Counted from the stretch's first letter, positions 1 to 8,127 are shown. The stretch: 20,766 bases of DNA from Bacteroidota bacterium (GCA_023392945.1 JAEWNB010000156.1:1-20766), one strand, 5' to 3'. Notes: generated by a model from the sequence alone, not told the origin. Program-made: numbers and translations.

Positions 1-15
1 TAATTTTCCTAACAT
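1..15 (-). CDS. Possible 5' end of a gene running off the left edge
   Basis: On the minus strand an ATG at 15-13 opens a frame reading M-L-G-K-L up to the window edge. It follows a good TAnnTTTG promoter box at 44-37, with about 21 bases between the box and the ATG, similar to the spacing seen for mnmE and pfkA here. Only five codons are visible, so no product can be named. The call rests on promoter position alone. It would be the gene following dut in the same direction. Confidence 0.3.
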
Positions 16-36
16 TTTTTGCAAGTTTTTCTACTG

Positions 37-44
37 CAAAGATA
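37..44 (-). promoter_or_regulatory. Bacteroidota-type -7 promoter box (TATCTTTG)
   Basis: The minus strand reads TATCTTTGC, a perfect match to the TAnnTTTG -7 element known for the Bacteroidota primary sigma factor. It points out of the window to the left. No good -33 TTTG is visible at about 19 bases upstream. The 10-mer TTTTTTGCAA (plus strand) occurs on both sides, at 15-24 and 48-57. Confidence 0.55.
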
Positions 45-176
45 CTCTTTTTTGCAATATCTTCTTCCTTTTTTTTGATTTATTTTGTTGATATTCAGTT
101 TTTTATACTACTTTTAAGGATCGACTAATTATTTAAAACGAATCAGATAAAAAAATATTTCATAATCAACAATTAA

Positions 177-617
177 TCAATGCAAGCCACTATGACCGAA
201 GCCGCCTGCACCTCTGTCAGAATCAGTCAGTTCTTCAGCTTCTGACCAAATTACCTTTTCATGTTTAGCAACCACCATTTGAGCAATTCTTTCGCCATTA
301 TTGACAATAAAATCTTCACCAGACAGATTTACCAAAATCACTTTTATTTCACCGCGATAGTCTGCATCAATAGTTCCCGGTGTATTAAGAACTGTGATAC
401 CTGATTTTGCTGCCAATCCGCTACGAGGCCTGATCTGAGCTTCATATCCGATTGGGAGTTCAATATAAATTCCAGTAGGGACCAAGGCTCGCTCTAATGG
501 TTTTAAGGTTAAAGGGATATCCAAATTGGCACGCAGATCCATTCCAGCAGAATAGGGCGTTGCATATTCAGGTAATGCATTTTTGGAACGGTTAACGATA
601 TTGCATTTTATATTCAT
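177..617 (-). CDS. dut: dUTP diphosphatase (dUTPase)
   Basis: Hydrolyses dUTP to dUMP and pyrophosphate, keeping uracil out of DNA and supplying dUMP for dTMP synthesis; cytosolic homotrimer in this family. All five trimeric dUTPase motifs are visible: AGMDLRA near residue 24, PRSGLAAKSG near 64, GTIDADYRGEI near 81, RIAQMV near 110 and the C-terminal glycine-rich DRGAGGFGHSG near 134. The length of 146 residues is normal for the family. The frame opens at a TTG at 623, but an ATG two codons later (617) gives the typical MNIK start and is preferred. It lies 26 bases downstream of the flippase stop on the same strand and has no promoter box of its own, so it is probably cotranscribed with the flippase. 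Confidence 0.96.
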   Translation of the reverse strand: MNIKCNIVNRSKNALPEYATPYSAGMDLRANLDIPLTLKPLERALVPTGIYIELPIGYEAQIRPRSGLAAKSGITVLNTPGTIDADYRGEIKVILVNLSGEDFIVNNGERIAQMVVAKHEKVIWSEAEELTDSDRGAGGFGHSGLH

Positions 618-643
618 AGTCAAGGATTTATTATTAGAATATT

Positions 644-2119
644 TTACCTTCTTAAAATCAGGTTAATATATTTATGATCAATAAGATAAACAATAAAAAA
701 GTAAAACAAAAGAAGCAAACTACTAAACGCCATTTTTATTCCAAACGAATCGAAATAAAACAATGTTGATATCAAATATAAAGCAACAGCAAAGACTATA
801 TAGAAAATAATTCTAAGAAGTTTATAATCGATATGATAATAATGTTGACCGAAAGCATATGAGAGCAGCATCATAGAAAAATAGCAAATAAAAGTAGCCC
901 ATGCTGAACCCATATAACCAATTACCGGAATTAAAAAATAATTTAACAGCAGGGTAATCAGAGCTCCAATAATGGAAATATAGGCCCCAAATCTTGTTTT
1001 GTCGGTAAGTTTGTACCAGATGGACAAATTGTAAAAAATACCAAGGAACAAGTTAGCCAGCAATAAAATAGGAACAACTCCCAATCCAACACGATATTCC
1101 GGTCCCACAAAATGCTGAATAATATCCATATAGAGCATAATTCCAAGAAAGATAAAAGAACAAATAAAGACAAAAACAGACATCACATCAGAATAGGTCT
1201 GTTTAGCATCCTGATCTTTTGATTTAGCAAAGAAAAATGGTTCTGCAGCATACTTAAAAGCCTGAATAAAAATTGTCATCATAATAGAAATTTTGTAGCA
1301 AGCACTGTAAACACCAACCTGAGCCTGCGCAATATCAGGTGGTGATAATCTTCGCAGCAGCACTCTATCCATAGTTTCATTCACAATTCCGGCCAGCCCC
1401 AAAATAAGTAAAGGGAATCCATAGGAAATCATTTTCTTCCACAATTTCAGGTCAAAACTCAGTTTAAATTTGAATAATTCAGGAATAAGCAATAGCAAGG
1501 TAATAATACTTGCTATCAAATTTGAGATAAAGATATACCCCACTCCTATTTCAGGAGAATAGATATAATGAATCACTTCAGGAGCAAAATTGATTTCCAC
1601 CAGATACGGGCAAAGAATCAAGAAAAAGAGATTCATTAAAACATTAACCGTAATATTGGTAATTTTAACGAAAGCAAATCTTAAAGCTCTCATTTGAAGT
1701 CGAAGTCCAGCGAAGAAGATAGAAGTAAGGGCATCAATACTGATAATAACAGCCAGCCAGCTTATATATTCCGGATGTTCATGAAATTGAAGACCATCAG
1801 CAATATTTTGAGAAAAAAGAAGACAAAAAACAGTAAACAAGACTGAAGTAACTAACAAAGATATAGTTGCAGTAGAATAAGTTTTCTCTTTATACTCGTC
1901 TAATTGTGAAAAACGGAAGTAAGCTGTTTCCATTCCGTAGGTTAAAATCACAATAAAGAGACTTACCCATGCGTACAATTCACCAACAACTCCATACTGA
2001 GCAGGTTGCGGAAAAAGATAGGTATGCAGGGGGACCAGTAAATAATTCAGAAGGCGTCCAAAAATTGTTGAAAAGCCGTAAATAGCTGTTTGTCCTGCTA
2101 GTTTTTTAATTGATGCCAA
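644..2119 (-). CDS. Wzx-like polysaccharide/lipid-linked oligosaccharide flippase
   Basis: An integral membrane protein of 491 residues whose sequence is dominated by hydrophobic segments, compatible with the 12-14 helices of the MOP-superfamily polysaccharide transporters. The N-terminus (KKLAGQTAIYG, then GRLLNYLLVPLHTYLF) is the recognisable start of Bacteroidota 'lipopolysaccharide biosynthesis / oligosaccharide flippase' proteins. The expected role is moving undecaprenyl-linked glycans across the inner membrane; the substrate cannot be told, and no glycosyltransferase genes are next to it. The start is odd: the frame has a stop at 2131-2129, no ATG before the conserved KKLAGQ, and only TTG at 2119 fits. 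A TAnnTTTG box at 2153-2146 lies upstream. dut follows after 26 bases. Confidence 0.88.
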   Translation of the reverse strand: MASIKKLAGQTAIYGFSTIFGRLLNYLLVPLHTYLFPQPAQYGVVGELYAWVSLFIVILTYGMETAYFRFSQLDEYKEKTYSTATISLLVTSVLFTVFCLLFSQNIADGLQFHEHPEYISWLAVIISIDALTSIFFAGLRLQMRALRFAFVKITNITVNVLMNLFFLILCPYLVEINFAPEVIHYIYSPEIGVGYIFISNLIASIITLLLLIPELFKFKLSFDLKLWKKMISYGFPLLILGLAGIVNETMDRVLLRRLSPPDIAQAQVGVYSACYKISIMMTIFIQAFKYAAEPFFFAKSKDQDAKQTYSDVMSVFVFICSFIFLGIMLYMDIIQHFVGPEYRVGLGVVPILLLANLFLGIFYNLSIWYKLTDKTRFGAYISIIGALITLLLNYFLIPVIGYMGSAWATFICYFSMMLLSYAFGQHYYHIDYKLLRIIFYIVFAVALYLISTLFYFDSFGIKMAFSSLLLLFYFFIVYLIDHKYINLILRR

Positions 2120-2145
2120 GGTGCGATGTTAATTAAATAGAGCTG

Positions 2146-2153
2146 CAAAATTA
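2146..2153 (-). promoter_or_regulatory. -7 promoter box (TAATTTTG) for flippase-dut
   Basis: The minus strand reads TAATTTTGC, matching TAnnTTTG. It sits in the 53-base gap between the THUMP methyltransferase stop and the flippase start, 26 bases before the TTG start codon. It suggests flippase-dut is transcribed separately from the methyltransferase. No strong -33 element is visible. Confidence 0.5.
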
Positions 2154-2172
2154 CAAAAAAAAGCCTCTAATT

Positions 2173-3312
2173 TTACTGTTTTTTTCCCTTATAAAGATCA
2201 TACTTAAAAAACTTACACTCAAGCTGCCCATTATACAGGGTAAACCGTCTCGAAGGGTGCAGCCCAAGATTTTTAAGGGCTTCAAAATCCGAGCTAATAA
2301 TAAAGGCAGTACATTCAGTATAATTATTTTTAAGGGTATCTCCTATTTGCTTATAAAAGGCATTAATATCATCTACTTCAAGGCGTTCTCCGTAAGGCGG
2401 ATTTGAGATTATGAAAGCAGGAGTCCTCACAGGGGATGTCAACAGCATATCCTTCTTTTTCAAAGTAATAAAATCCTGTAAACCTGCTTCTTCAACATTA
2501 ACTTTTGCCATTCCAAGATATCTGGGAGAGATATCATATCCATAAAAATTGACATTAATATCGGAAAGAATCCGAGCTTCATCAACTATACTTTGCCACA
2601 TATTGTTGTCAAAATTCAGCCAAGAAAAAAATCCAAAATGAGTGCGAAAGAAACCCGCCGGAATATTGAGGGCTGACATAGCGGCTTCAATCAGAATTGT
2701 TCCGGAACCGCACATAAAGTCAATTAAATCACATTCCCCATGCCATCCGCTTAACTTAATCATGGCAGCAGCCACCACTTCATTAATAGGAGCAGGATGG
2801 TTTGAAACCTTATAGCCTCTTTTATGTAAAGAATCTCCTGAACTGTCAAGAAAAAGAGTAGCCTGATCATTAAAAATATGAATATGAAACTGCACATCCG
2901 GATTTTCTTTATCAACAGAAGGACGAACGCCATACTTATCTCTAAATCTATCACAAATCGCATCTTTTGCCAATACTGAAGCAAAGAGTGGGGAATTAAA
3001 AATTGAGTTATGCATCGTAGTACTCACAGCCAAAGTCCCTTCTTTATCAAGGAACTTTTCTGATGGAAAATTAAACATCGACGAGTAAAAGTCTTTATTC
3101 CCGGAAAAAGAAAAACTATCAACCTGCAAAAGGATTCTCAGAGCAGTTCTACAATAATAATTAGCCCTATACAAAAGATCAATTGGACCTTCAAATTGAA
3201 CAGAACGACTCATTATCTGGCAATTTTCAGCACCTAAAGCAATGAGTTCATCGTATAAAAGTGGTTCGATACCGGCAAAAGTTTTGGCTATAAATATTTC
3301 CTTTTTCATCAT
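2173..3312 (-). CDS. THUMP-domain class I SAM-dependent RNA (guanine-N2) methyltransferase, RlmL-like
   Basis: A 379-residue protein with the layout of the N-terminal half of E. coli RlmL/YcbY: an N-terminal ferredoxin-like plus THUMP region (about residues 1-155) and a Rossmann methyltransferase domain. SAM motif I is at about 195-210 (DLIDFMCGSGTILIEA), an acidic residue follows strand 2 (YGYDIS, 258-262), and the catalytic NPPYGER motif of N2-guanine methyltransferases is at 304-310. The family methylates 23S rRNA (m2G2445 in E. coli); the exact target here is inferred. The C-terminal RlmK-like half of the E. coli fusion is absent, as is usual in Bacteroidota. ATG codons at 3312 and 3309 are both possible starts. 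Confidence 0.9.
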   Translation of the reverse strand: MMKKEIFIAKTFAGIEPLLYDELIALGAENCQIMSRSVQFEGPIDLLYRANYYCRTALRILLQVDSFSFSGNKDFYSSMFNFPSEKFLDKEGTLAVSTTMHNSIFNSPLFASVLAKDAICDRFRDKYGVRPSVDKENPDVQFHIHIFNDQATLFLDSSGDSLHKRGYKVSNHPAPINEVVAAAMIKLSGWHGECDLIDFMCGSGTILIEAAMSALNIPAGFFRTHFGFFSWLNFDNNMWQSIVDEARILSDINVNFYGYDISPRYLGMAKVNVEEAGLQDFITLKKKDMLLTSPVRTPAFIISNPPYGERLEVDDINAFYKQIGDTLKNNYTECTAFIISSDFEALKNLGLHPSRRFTLYNGQLECKFFKYDLYKGKKQ

Positions 3313-3660
3313 AATATTGAGAGTTAAAGTATGAACTACTGAATAAAAAAAATCATCTACATATGGTTATTAACTAGAAAAACACAAAAATAGCACAAAT
3401 AACTTAATATAAACTTTAAAAAAAATGTTCTTTTTTTCAAAAAAATAATTTAGTTTGATCAAAAAAAATATTAAACTGATTTACAGCACTTTAGAAAAAA
3501 CAAAAAGATTTTTTTTCAAAATAGTTATCAATTTATATTTTTTTTATTTATTATTGCATTCTAAAAAATATTTGAAAAAAACAATTTTTTGTCAATAATT
3601 ACGTTTCCAAAAGAATTATTTGATAATATAATTGAAGAGAAAAAAATAAAATTTAATATT
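3313..3660. other. 348-base intergenic region, extremely AT-rich
   Basis: This divergent region separates the methyltransferase (minus) from the response regulator (plus). It is made largely of A- and T-tracts, with runs of 5-9 identical bases, most densely at 3415-3600. Such phased or clustered A-tracts bend DNA and lower its melting energy, so a regulatory role is plausible but not shown. It holds the methyltransferase box at 3392-3385. On the plus strand, TATTATTG at 3549-3556 is a one-mismatch -7 box that could serve the response regulator. I see no convincing small gene or RNA. Confidence 0.6.
3385..3392 (-). promoter_or_regulatory. -7 promoter box (TATTTTTG) for the THUMP methyltransferase
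   Basis: The minus strand reads TATTTTTG, matching TAnnTTTG, 72 bases before the ATG of the methyltransferase. The leader would be longer than for the other genes here, and the local sequence is so AT-rich that a chance match is possible. Confidence 0.35.
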
Positions 3661-4437
3661 ATGGGAAATTCAAAAGGTAAAGTTATGTTAGTCGAAGATA
3701 GTCAAAATCTTCGCTTTGTGTTAAGGGATTACTTAGAAATGCTTGATTTCGATGTAGTTGATTTCGGAGATGGAGAATCAGCATCAAAAGCATTTAATAA
3801 AGGTCATTTTGATATTTGTATTCTGGATGTAATGATGCCCGACAAGGATGGATTTACTTTAATTCAGGAAATTAAAAAAATTGACCCTAACATTCCTGTT
3901 ATTTTCCTCACTGCGAAAACAACAAAAGAAGATAAGATTAAAGGATTTAAACTAGGCTGTGATGATTATATCACAAAGCCATTCAGCACTGAAGAGCTTG
4001 CTCTTCGTATTGAAGCTATTTTAAGAAGAAGTCGAATCATCCATAAGGAAGAAGAAATTCTTTATGAAGAAAAAATCTATAAGTTTGGTGATTTTGTTTT
4101 TAATTACAGTGCAATGCAATTATTTCACCCAACCAAAACCAGAACTTTAACACGTAAAGAAGCTGAATTGCTAAAATTATTGTGTGAACATCAGAATAAA
4201 CTTCTTCCAAGAGAAGTGATTTTAAAACAAGTATGGGGTGATGAAGATTATTCTGTGGGCAGAAGTATGGATGTTTTTCTTACGAAATTACGCTCATATA
4301 TCAATATTGAAAAAGTGAGCAAAGAACATCTTAATCCCGGAGGCGGGCGTCGTGACAAATACAAAGCAGGATTCGAACCCAAAGTTGAAATCTGCAATGT
4401 TCATGGAACCGGGTTCATTCTTAAAGTAAGAGAATAA
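3661..4437 (+). CDS. OmpR/RprY-type response regulator with an inserted segment near the wing
   Basis: A DNA-binding response regulator of 258 residues. Receiver domain: acidic pair E12/D13, phosphoacceptor D56 in ILDVMMPDKDG, T84, and K106 in TKPF. A winged-helix OmpR-type domain runs from about 140 to the end (recognition-helix region SVGRSMDVFLTKLR, wing VEICNVHGTGF). It closely resembles Bacteroides RprY except that between LRSYI and VEICNVHG there are about 27 residues (215-241) where relatives have about 5. The extra piece is Gly/Arg/Lys-rich (GGGRRDKYK) and its DNA (about 4335-4356) is visibly GC-richer than the rest. The frame opens at TTG 3589, but the ATG at 3661 gives the normal receiver start. 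No histidine kinase is adjacent, so it is an orphan in this window. A terminator follows directly. Confidence 0.9.
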   Translation: MGNSKGKVMLVEDSQNLRFVLRDYLEMLDFDVVDFGDGESASKAFNKGHFDICILDVMMPDKDGFTLIQEIKKIDPNIPVIFLTAKTTKEDKIKGFKLGCDDYITKPFSTEELALRIEAILRRSRIIHKEEEILYEEKIYKFGDFVFNYSAMQLFHPTKTRTLTRKEAELLKLLCEHQNKLLPREVILKQVWGDEDYSVGRSMDVFLTKLRSYINIEKVSKEHLNPGGGRRDKYKAGFEPKVEICNVHGTGFILKVRE

Positions 4438-4442
4438 CTTTT

Positions 4443-4473
4443 AAAAGCCTTGCAAATGCAAGGCTTTTTTTTT
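4443..4473 (+). terminator. Rho-independent terminator after the response regulator
   Basis: An 11-bp perfect stem (AAAAGCCTTGC at 4443-4453, GCAAGGCTTTT at 4458-4468) with a four-base loop AAAT, running into an unbroken T-tract to 4473. It begins six bases after the stop codon and ends one base before the pyrF promoter box. Confidence 0.9.
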
Positions 4474-4474
4474 A

Positions 4475-4482
4475 TAATTTTG
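4475..4482 (+). promoter_or_regulatory. -7 promoter box (TAATTTTG) for pyrFKD
   Basis: TAATTTTGC matches TAnnTTTG, 17 bases before the pyrF ATG. It immediately follows the T-tract of the upstream terminator, so the -33 region must fall inside the terminator hairpin. A TTG at 4450-4452 is a weak candidate with a 22-base spacer. Confidence 0.55.
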
Positions 4483-4499
4483 CATATCAAATTTAGACT

Positions 4500-5366
4500 A
4501 TGATAATAGATAATTTATTCCGAAATGTCACAGAAAAAGGGCATGTATGTGTCGGCTTAGATACCGATTACCACTACCTCCCATCCCATTTTGCCAATCA
4601 ATTTTTAAAAATAAGCGATGCTATTTTTGAGTTCAACAAACAAATAATTGATGCCACAAACGATATTACTGCCTGTTACAAAATTCAGATTGCCTATTAT
4701 GAGGCTTATGGAATTGAGGGAATGTTGGCCTATCAAAGAACCCTTGCCTATCTCAAATCAATAGGAGCATTTTCAATCGGTGATGTAAAACGAGGTGATA
4801 TTGCCAAAACTGCAGAAATGTATGCAAAAGCTCATTTTTCCGGGGATTTTGAATGTGATATGATCACCATTAATCCCTATATGGGACTTGACAGCATTAC
4901 TCCATACTTGCCATTCCTGAAAGATCATAATAAAGGATTATTTGTTCTTATTCGGACTTCAAATGAAGGAGCAAAAGATATTGAGTATTTGCCATCAGAA
5001 AACGGAAAACGGATTTATAATATCATCGGTGAAAAAATGAATATGCTTGGGAAAGAATATTTGGGAAATTGTGGTTTTTCTTCAATCGGTGGCGTTATGG
5101 GTTGCACTCATGCAGACGAAGCGAAAGAGGTAAGGAAGAATCTGGATTCGACATTTTTCCTGATTCCCGGCTACGGAGCACAAGGGGGAAAAGCAGAAGA
5201 TATTGCACTCTACCTAAAAAATGGCAACGGAGGTGTAGTCAATGCTTCCCGATCTATTTTGCTGGCCTATAAAAAAGTGGAAAATGGAGAGAGAGAGTTT
5301 GCAGCACATTCCAGAGGTGAAGTAATCCGGATGCGTGACGATATCCTTAATGCTTGCCAAAAATAA
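4500..5366 (+). CDS. pyrF: Orotidine 5'-phosphate decarboxylase
   Basis: Converts OMP to UMP, the last step of de novo pyrimidine synthesis; a cytosolic TIM barrel. The 288-residue length and motifs fit the longer type 2 subfamily, as in mycobacteria and Bacteroidota, rather than the 230-residue E. coli type. The substrate-binding GLDTD (19-23), KIQIAYYEAYG (61-71) and catalytic DVKRGD (95-100, lysine 97) are visible, with a phosphate-binding region near PGYGAQGG toward the C-terminus. It is first of three genes: pyrK starts 40 bases after its stop. Promoter box at 4475-4482. The start is the first ATG after that box and gives the normal N-terminus. Confidence 0.96.
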   Translation: MIIDNLFRNVTEKGHVCVGLDTDYHYLPSHFANQFLKISDAIFEFNKQIIDATNDITACYKIQIAYYEAYGIEGMLAYQRTLAYLKSIGAFSIGDVKRGDIAKTAEMYAKAHFSGDFECDMITINPYMGLDSITPYLPFLKDHNKGLFVLIRTSNEGAKDIEYLPSENGKRIYNIIGEKMNMLGKEYLGNCGFSSIGGVMGCTHADEAKEVRKNLDSTFFLIPGYGAQGGKAEDIALYLKNGNGGVVNASRSILLAYKKVENGEREFAAHSRGEVIRMRDDILNACQK

Positions 5367-5406
5367 CAACGCTTTTTCTGATATTAATTGAGTTTATTTC
5401 AAAAAG

Positions 5407-6147
5407 ATGCAATATACAACCACAAAAGTACTAAAACAAGAAAAATTTGCTTCCGACATATTTGTCATGACAGTCAATTATAAGGGAGAAAATGCTCTTC
5501 CCGGACAATTTTTTATGCTCAAAGCATGGGAAAACCAACTACCACTAATGCGTCCTATAAGCTATTTTAAAAAAGAATCTGGCACTATTTCTTTCATGTA
5601 TCGGGTGGTCGGAAAAGGCACTTTATTATTTTCAAAACTTAAAAAAGGGGCTCCTATCGAGATTCTTGGGCCTCTGGGAAACGGATTTCCCTGCGATCAG
5701 GTGAAAGGGAATATTGCCTTAGTGGGCGGAGGTGTTGGCATTCCTCCTTTGTATGATACAGCTAAGACGCTTTTGCAAATGGGCAATCAAGTATCTGTTT
5801 TCCTCGGGTATAAAGATGAACTTTTTGCTCTGGAAGATTTTGCGGAAATTGGCTGTTCCTTATTCGTTTCATGCGAAAAAGGAAATGAAGGTTATAAAGG
5901 ATTTATAACTGATTTACTTCACTGCAATCTATACAATGCTGTTTTTACTTGCGGACCGGAAATTATGATGAACAAAATTGCATTAATGTGCAAGGAAAAT
6001 AATATTCCCGTATGGCTTTCGATGGAAAGAAGAATGGGATGCGGCATTGGAGCTTGCCTTGTATGTACTTGCGAAACTACCAAAGGGATGAAAAAAACTT
6101 GCAATGAAGGGCCTGTTTTCAATGGTAATGAATTAATAATCAATTAA
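5407..6147 (+). CDS. pyrK: Dihydroorotate dehydrogenase B, electron-transfer (FAD/2Fe-2S) subunit
   Basis: Passes electrons from the FMN of PyrD to NAD+ through an iron-sulfur cluster and FAD. The 246 residues show the ferredoxin-reductase order: an FAD-binding barrel with RPISYF (49-54), a nucleotide-binding GGGVGIPPL (107-115), and a C-terminal 2Fe-2S site with cysteines 212, 217, 220 and 232 (C-x4-C-x2-C-x11-C). These match class 1B PyrK. It is directly followed by its partner pyrD, 37 bases downstream, which strongly supports the assignment over other reductases of this superfamily. Confidence 0.95.
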   Translation: MQYTTTKVLKQEKFASDIFVMTVNYKGENALPGQFFMLKAWENQLPLMRPISYFKKESGTISFMYRVVGKGTLLFSKLKKGAPIEILGPLGNGFPCDQVKGNIALVGGGVGIPPLYDTAKTLLQMGNQVSVFLGYKDELFALEDFAEIGCSLFVSCEKGNEGYKGFITDLLHCNLYNAVFTCGPEIMMNKIALMCKENNIPVWLSMERRMGCGIGACLVCTCETTKGMKKTCNEGPVFNGNELIIN

Positions 6148-6184
6148 TTTAAAGAGATTATCTAGAAATAAAGATAAAAAAATA

Positions 6185-7081
6185 ATGTTAGAGACTACTA
6201 TAAACGGAATCAAATTCAAAAATCCGATCATTGCAGCATCAGGGACTTTTGGATTTGGAAAGGAATTCAACCATCTTTATGATGTAAGCATGCTCGGGGG
6301 AATAAGTTCTAAAGGGCTGACACTTCATAAGCGTGAAGGCAACAAAGGAATTCGCATTTATGAAACTGCCTCAGGAATCATGAACAGCGTAGGATTGCAA
6401 AATCCCGGAGTCAAAGGGTTCATTAAAGAGGAACTTCCCTGGATGAAGAGTCTTGGCAATGTTGTTATTGCAAACCTTGGGGGAAGCACAATTGAAGATT
6501 ATATTGAAGGTATCAAACTGCTAAATAATACAGATATTGATTTTATTGAGCTAAATATCTCTTGCCCGAATGTTAAAGCCGGGGGGATGGCTCTAGGTAT
6601 TAAATCAAAAATAGCTTTTGAAGCAGTAAAAGCGACTAAAGAAGTTTGCCAAAAGCCGATGATTGTCAAACTATCTCCCAATGCAGAGGATATTATTGAA
6701 ATGGCCTTGGCATGTGAAGCTGCAGGAGCAGATTCTCTCTCTTTAGTCAACACTTTTAAGGGGATGGCAATTGATATCAAAAGACGAAAACCTGTTTTTG
6801 ACAATATTTATGCAGGACTTTCTGGTGCAGCTATAAAACCTATTGCACTGCGAATGGTTCACGAAGTATGCAAAAGTGTCCATATTCCTGTCATCGGTAT
6901 CGGTGGAATATACACTGTAGAAGATATTATTGAATTTATTATGGTTGGAGCTTCAGCTGTTCAAATAGGAACAGCAAATTTTTCAGAACCATTGATTTGC
7001 AAAAAAATGATTGAAGATCTTGAAAAATATTTCTTTCAAGAAGGAATTAGTAATATTGAAGAAATTCGAGGTATTATTTAA
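6185..7081 (+). CDS. pyrD: Dihydroorotate dehydrogenase B (NAD+), catalytic subunit
   Basis: Oxidises dihydroorotate to orotate with FMN; works as a PyrD2-PyrK2 complex in class 1B. The 298-residue TIM barrel shows SSKGLT (41-46), the substrate-binding NSVGLQNPG (67-75), and NISCPN (124-129), in which Cys127 is the class 1 catalytic base. The class 2 membrane enzyme uses Ser and a longer N-terminus. The C-terminal FMN-phosphate loops (GIGGI and GTANF) are present. It is last of pyrF-pyrK-pyrD. Its TAA stop overlaps the stop of the convergent lipoprotein gene through a shared TTAA at 7078-7081, with no terminator hairpin between them. Confidence 0.96.
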   Translation: MLETTINGIKFKNPIIAASGTFGFGKEFNHLYDVSMLGGISSKGLTLHKREGNKGIRIYETASGIMNSVGLQNPGVKGFIKEELPWMKSLGNVVIANLGGSTIEDYIEGIKLLNNTDIDFIELNISCPNVKAGGMALGIKSKIAFEAVKATKEVCQKPMIVKLSPNAEDIIEMALACEAAGADSLSLVNTFKGMAIDIKRRKPVFDNIYAGLSGAAIKPIALRMVHEVCKSVHIPVIGIGGIYTVEDIIEFIMVGASAVQIGTANFSEPLICKKMIEDLEKYFFQEGISNIEEIRGII

Positions 7082-8127
7082 TGCTTTGCTCCTCTTTTTG
7101 TAGGGACATAATTTCTATAATAATCAAATCCCAAATTTCCGGTTAGAGAACCACTTACAAGCGAGTCTTCACTGGCATTTGAAATGTCATATCTTTTGAA
7201 TGCAACATTCCTTGACGAAAAAATCCCCAAAGCACTTTTATCATTAGAAATGAGGTTAGTAAATTCATTTCTATCCAACACAACTCCACTTGACTGGGTA
7301 TTTACATCAAGATATGTAACATAATCGTCCTCCGCAGCCCAAACTTTCATTTCAATACAATCATTTCCGTCTCGGTAGCGTATAACTGAATTATCGGGTT
7401 CAAGATAATTGGCAATCGAAGTAAAAATTTGACTGGGTTTGTATGGTTGAGAAATTTCAGCAGACTGCGACCTAAGCAATGAGTTATTAATTTTTCTTCT
7501 AATAGAGCCTTTTTTCACAATCTCTCCCGATATTTTATCAACTTCAAAATAGTAAAAGGTCTCATAAATATCATAGGCAGTAGCATCAATAGCTTTTTTA
7601 AATTTAATAAAGCTTTCTCTCACAATATTTAAATTTAGCGCAGATGCTATGGGAGAAATAATAACAAAATCATTAACGACAGGAGTTTCCCCGGTAACAA
7701 CTTTCCCGGAATATTTATTTACAATTTTCAATTTATAGGTTGCATCCTGTCTCAATGTCGTATCAGTATAATAGAGAATCTGAAGAGGATAAGCAAAATC
7801 ACCCGGATCCTTAGAGATAACTGTAGTGGTATCTAATGCAATGGTTTTAATTAATTGATCATTTACATATTCCTCTAATGTCACATCAATACTATCTATG
7901 TATGAAATATTTTCAATATAAGATGCTACCTCATAGGTATTTCCATCTGTAAGAAAACCTTTGTATATTTTCACATAGTGAGTACTGTCAGAAGGATTCA
8001 ACAGACCAAATACAACTGTAATATCTTTATATTCTGCATTCAGATCCAAATCGGGAGTACAACTGCTCAGCAAAATGCTTATGAATAAGCCAAACAACAG
8101 TGTTTTTTTTATTTTCATAATTGACAT
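7078..8127 (-). CDS. Outer-membrane-type lipoprotein, DUF4249-like
   Basis: A 349-residue predicted lipoprotein: basic start, hydrophobic stretch and lipobox LLSSC with Cys23, followed by an acidic TPDLDLN that favours surface or outer-membrane sorting in Bacteroidota. The early segment (VVFGLLNPSDSTHYVKIYKG) and a following beta-rich region with TGETPV resemble DUF4249 lipoproteins, a Bacteroidota family of unknown function; I am only moderately sure. It starts 14 bases after the stop of the beta-barrel gene 8142-8903, so the two are probably one transcript and one outer-membrane unit. ATG codons at 8127 and 8118 are both possible starts; the second gives a more usual signal peptide. Confidence 0.75.
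   Translation of the reverse strand: MSIMKIKKTLLFGLFISILLSSCTPDLDLNAEYKDITVVFGLLNPSDSTHYVKIYKGFLTDGNTYEVASYIENISYIDSIDVTLEEYVNDQLIKTIALDTTTVISKDPGDFAYPLQILYYTDTTLRQDATYKLKIVNKYSGKVVTGETPVVNDFVIISPIASALNLNIVRESFIKFKKAIDATAYDIYETFYYFEVDKISGEIVKKGSIRRKINNSLLRSQSAEISQPYKPSQIFTSIANYLEPDNSVIRYRDGNDCIEMKVWAAEDDYVTYLDVNTQSSGVVLDRNEFTNLISNDKSALGIFSSRNVAFKRYDISNASEDSLVSGSLTGNLGFDYYRNYVPTKRGAKH

Noticed and set aside
3549..3556. TATTATTG as a promoter box for the response regulator
   Set aside because: One mismatch to TAnnTTTG, 104 bases from the ATG, and in DNA so AT-rich that such near matches are expected. Mentioned only inside the intergenic entry.
4369..4380. GGATTCGAACCC inside the response regulator insert looks like the complement of a tRNA T-arm (GGGTTCGAATCC)
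   Set aside because: On the minus strand the T-stem pairs poorly (TTGGG with CCTGC), there is no acceptor stem or CCA, and no D- or anticodon-arm upstream. The response regulator frame is open through it. It is most likely chance.
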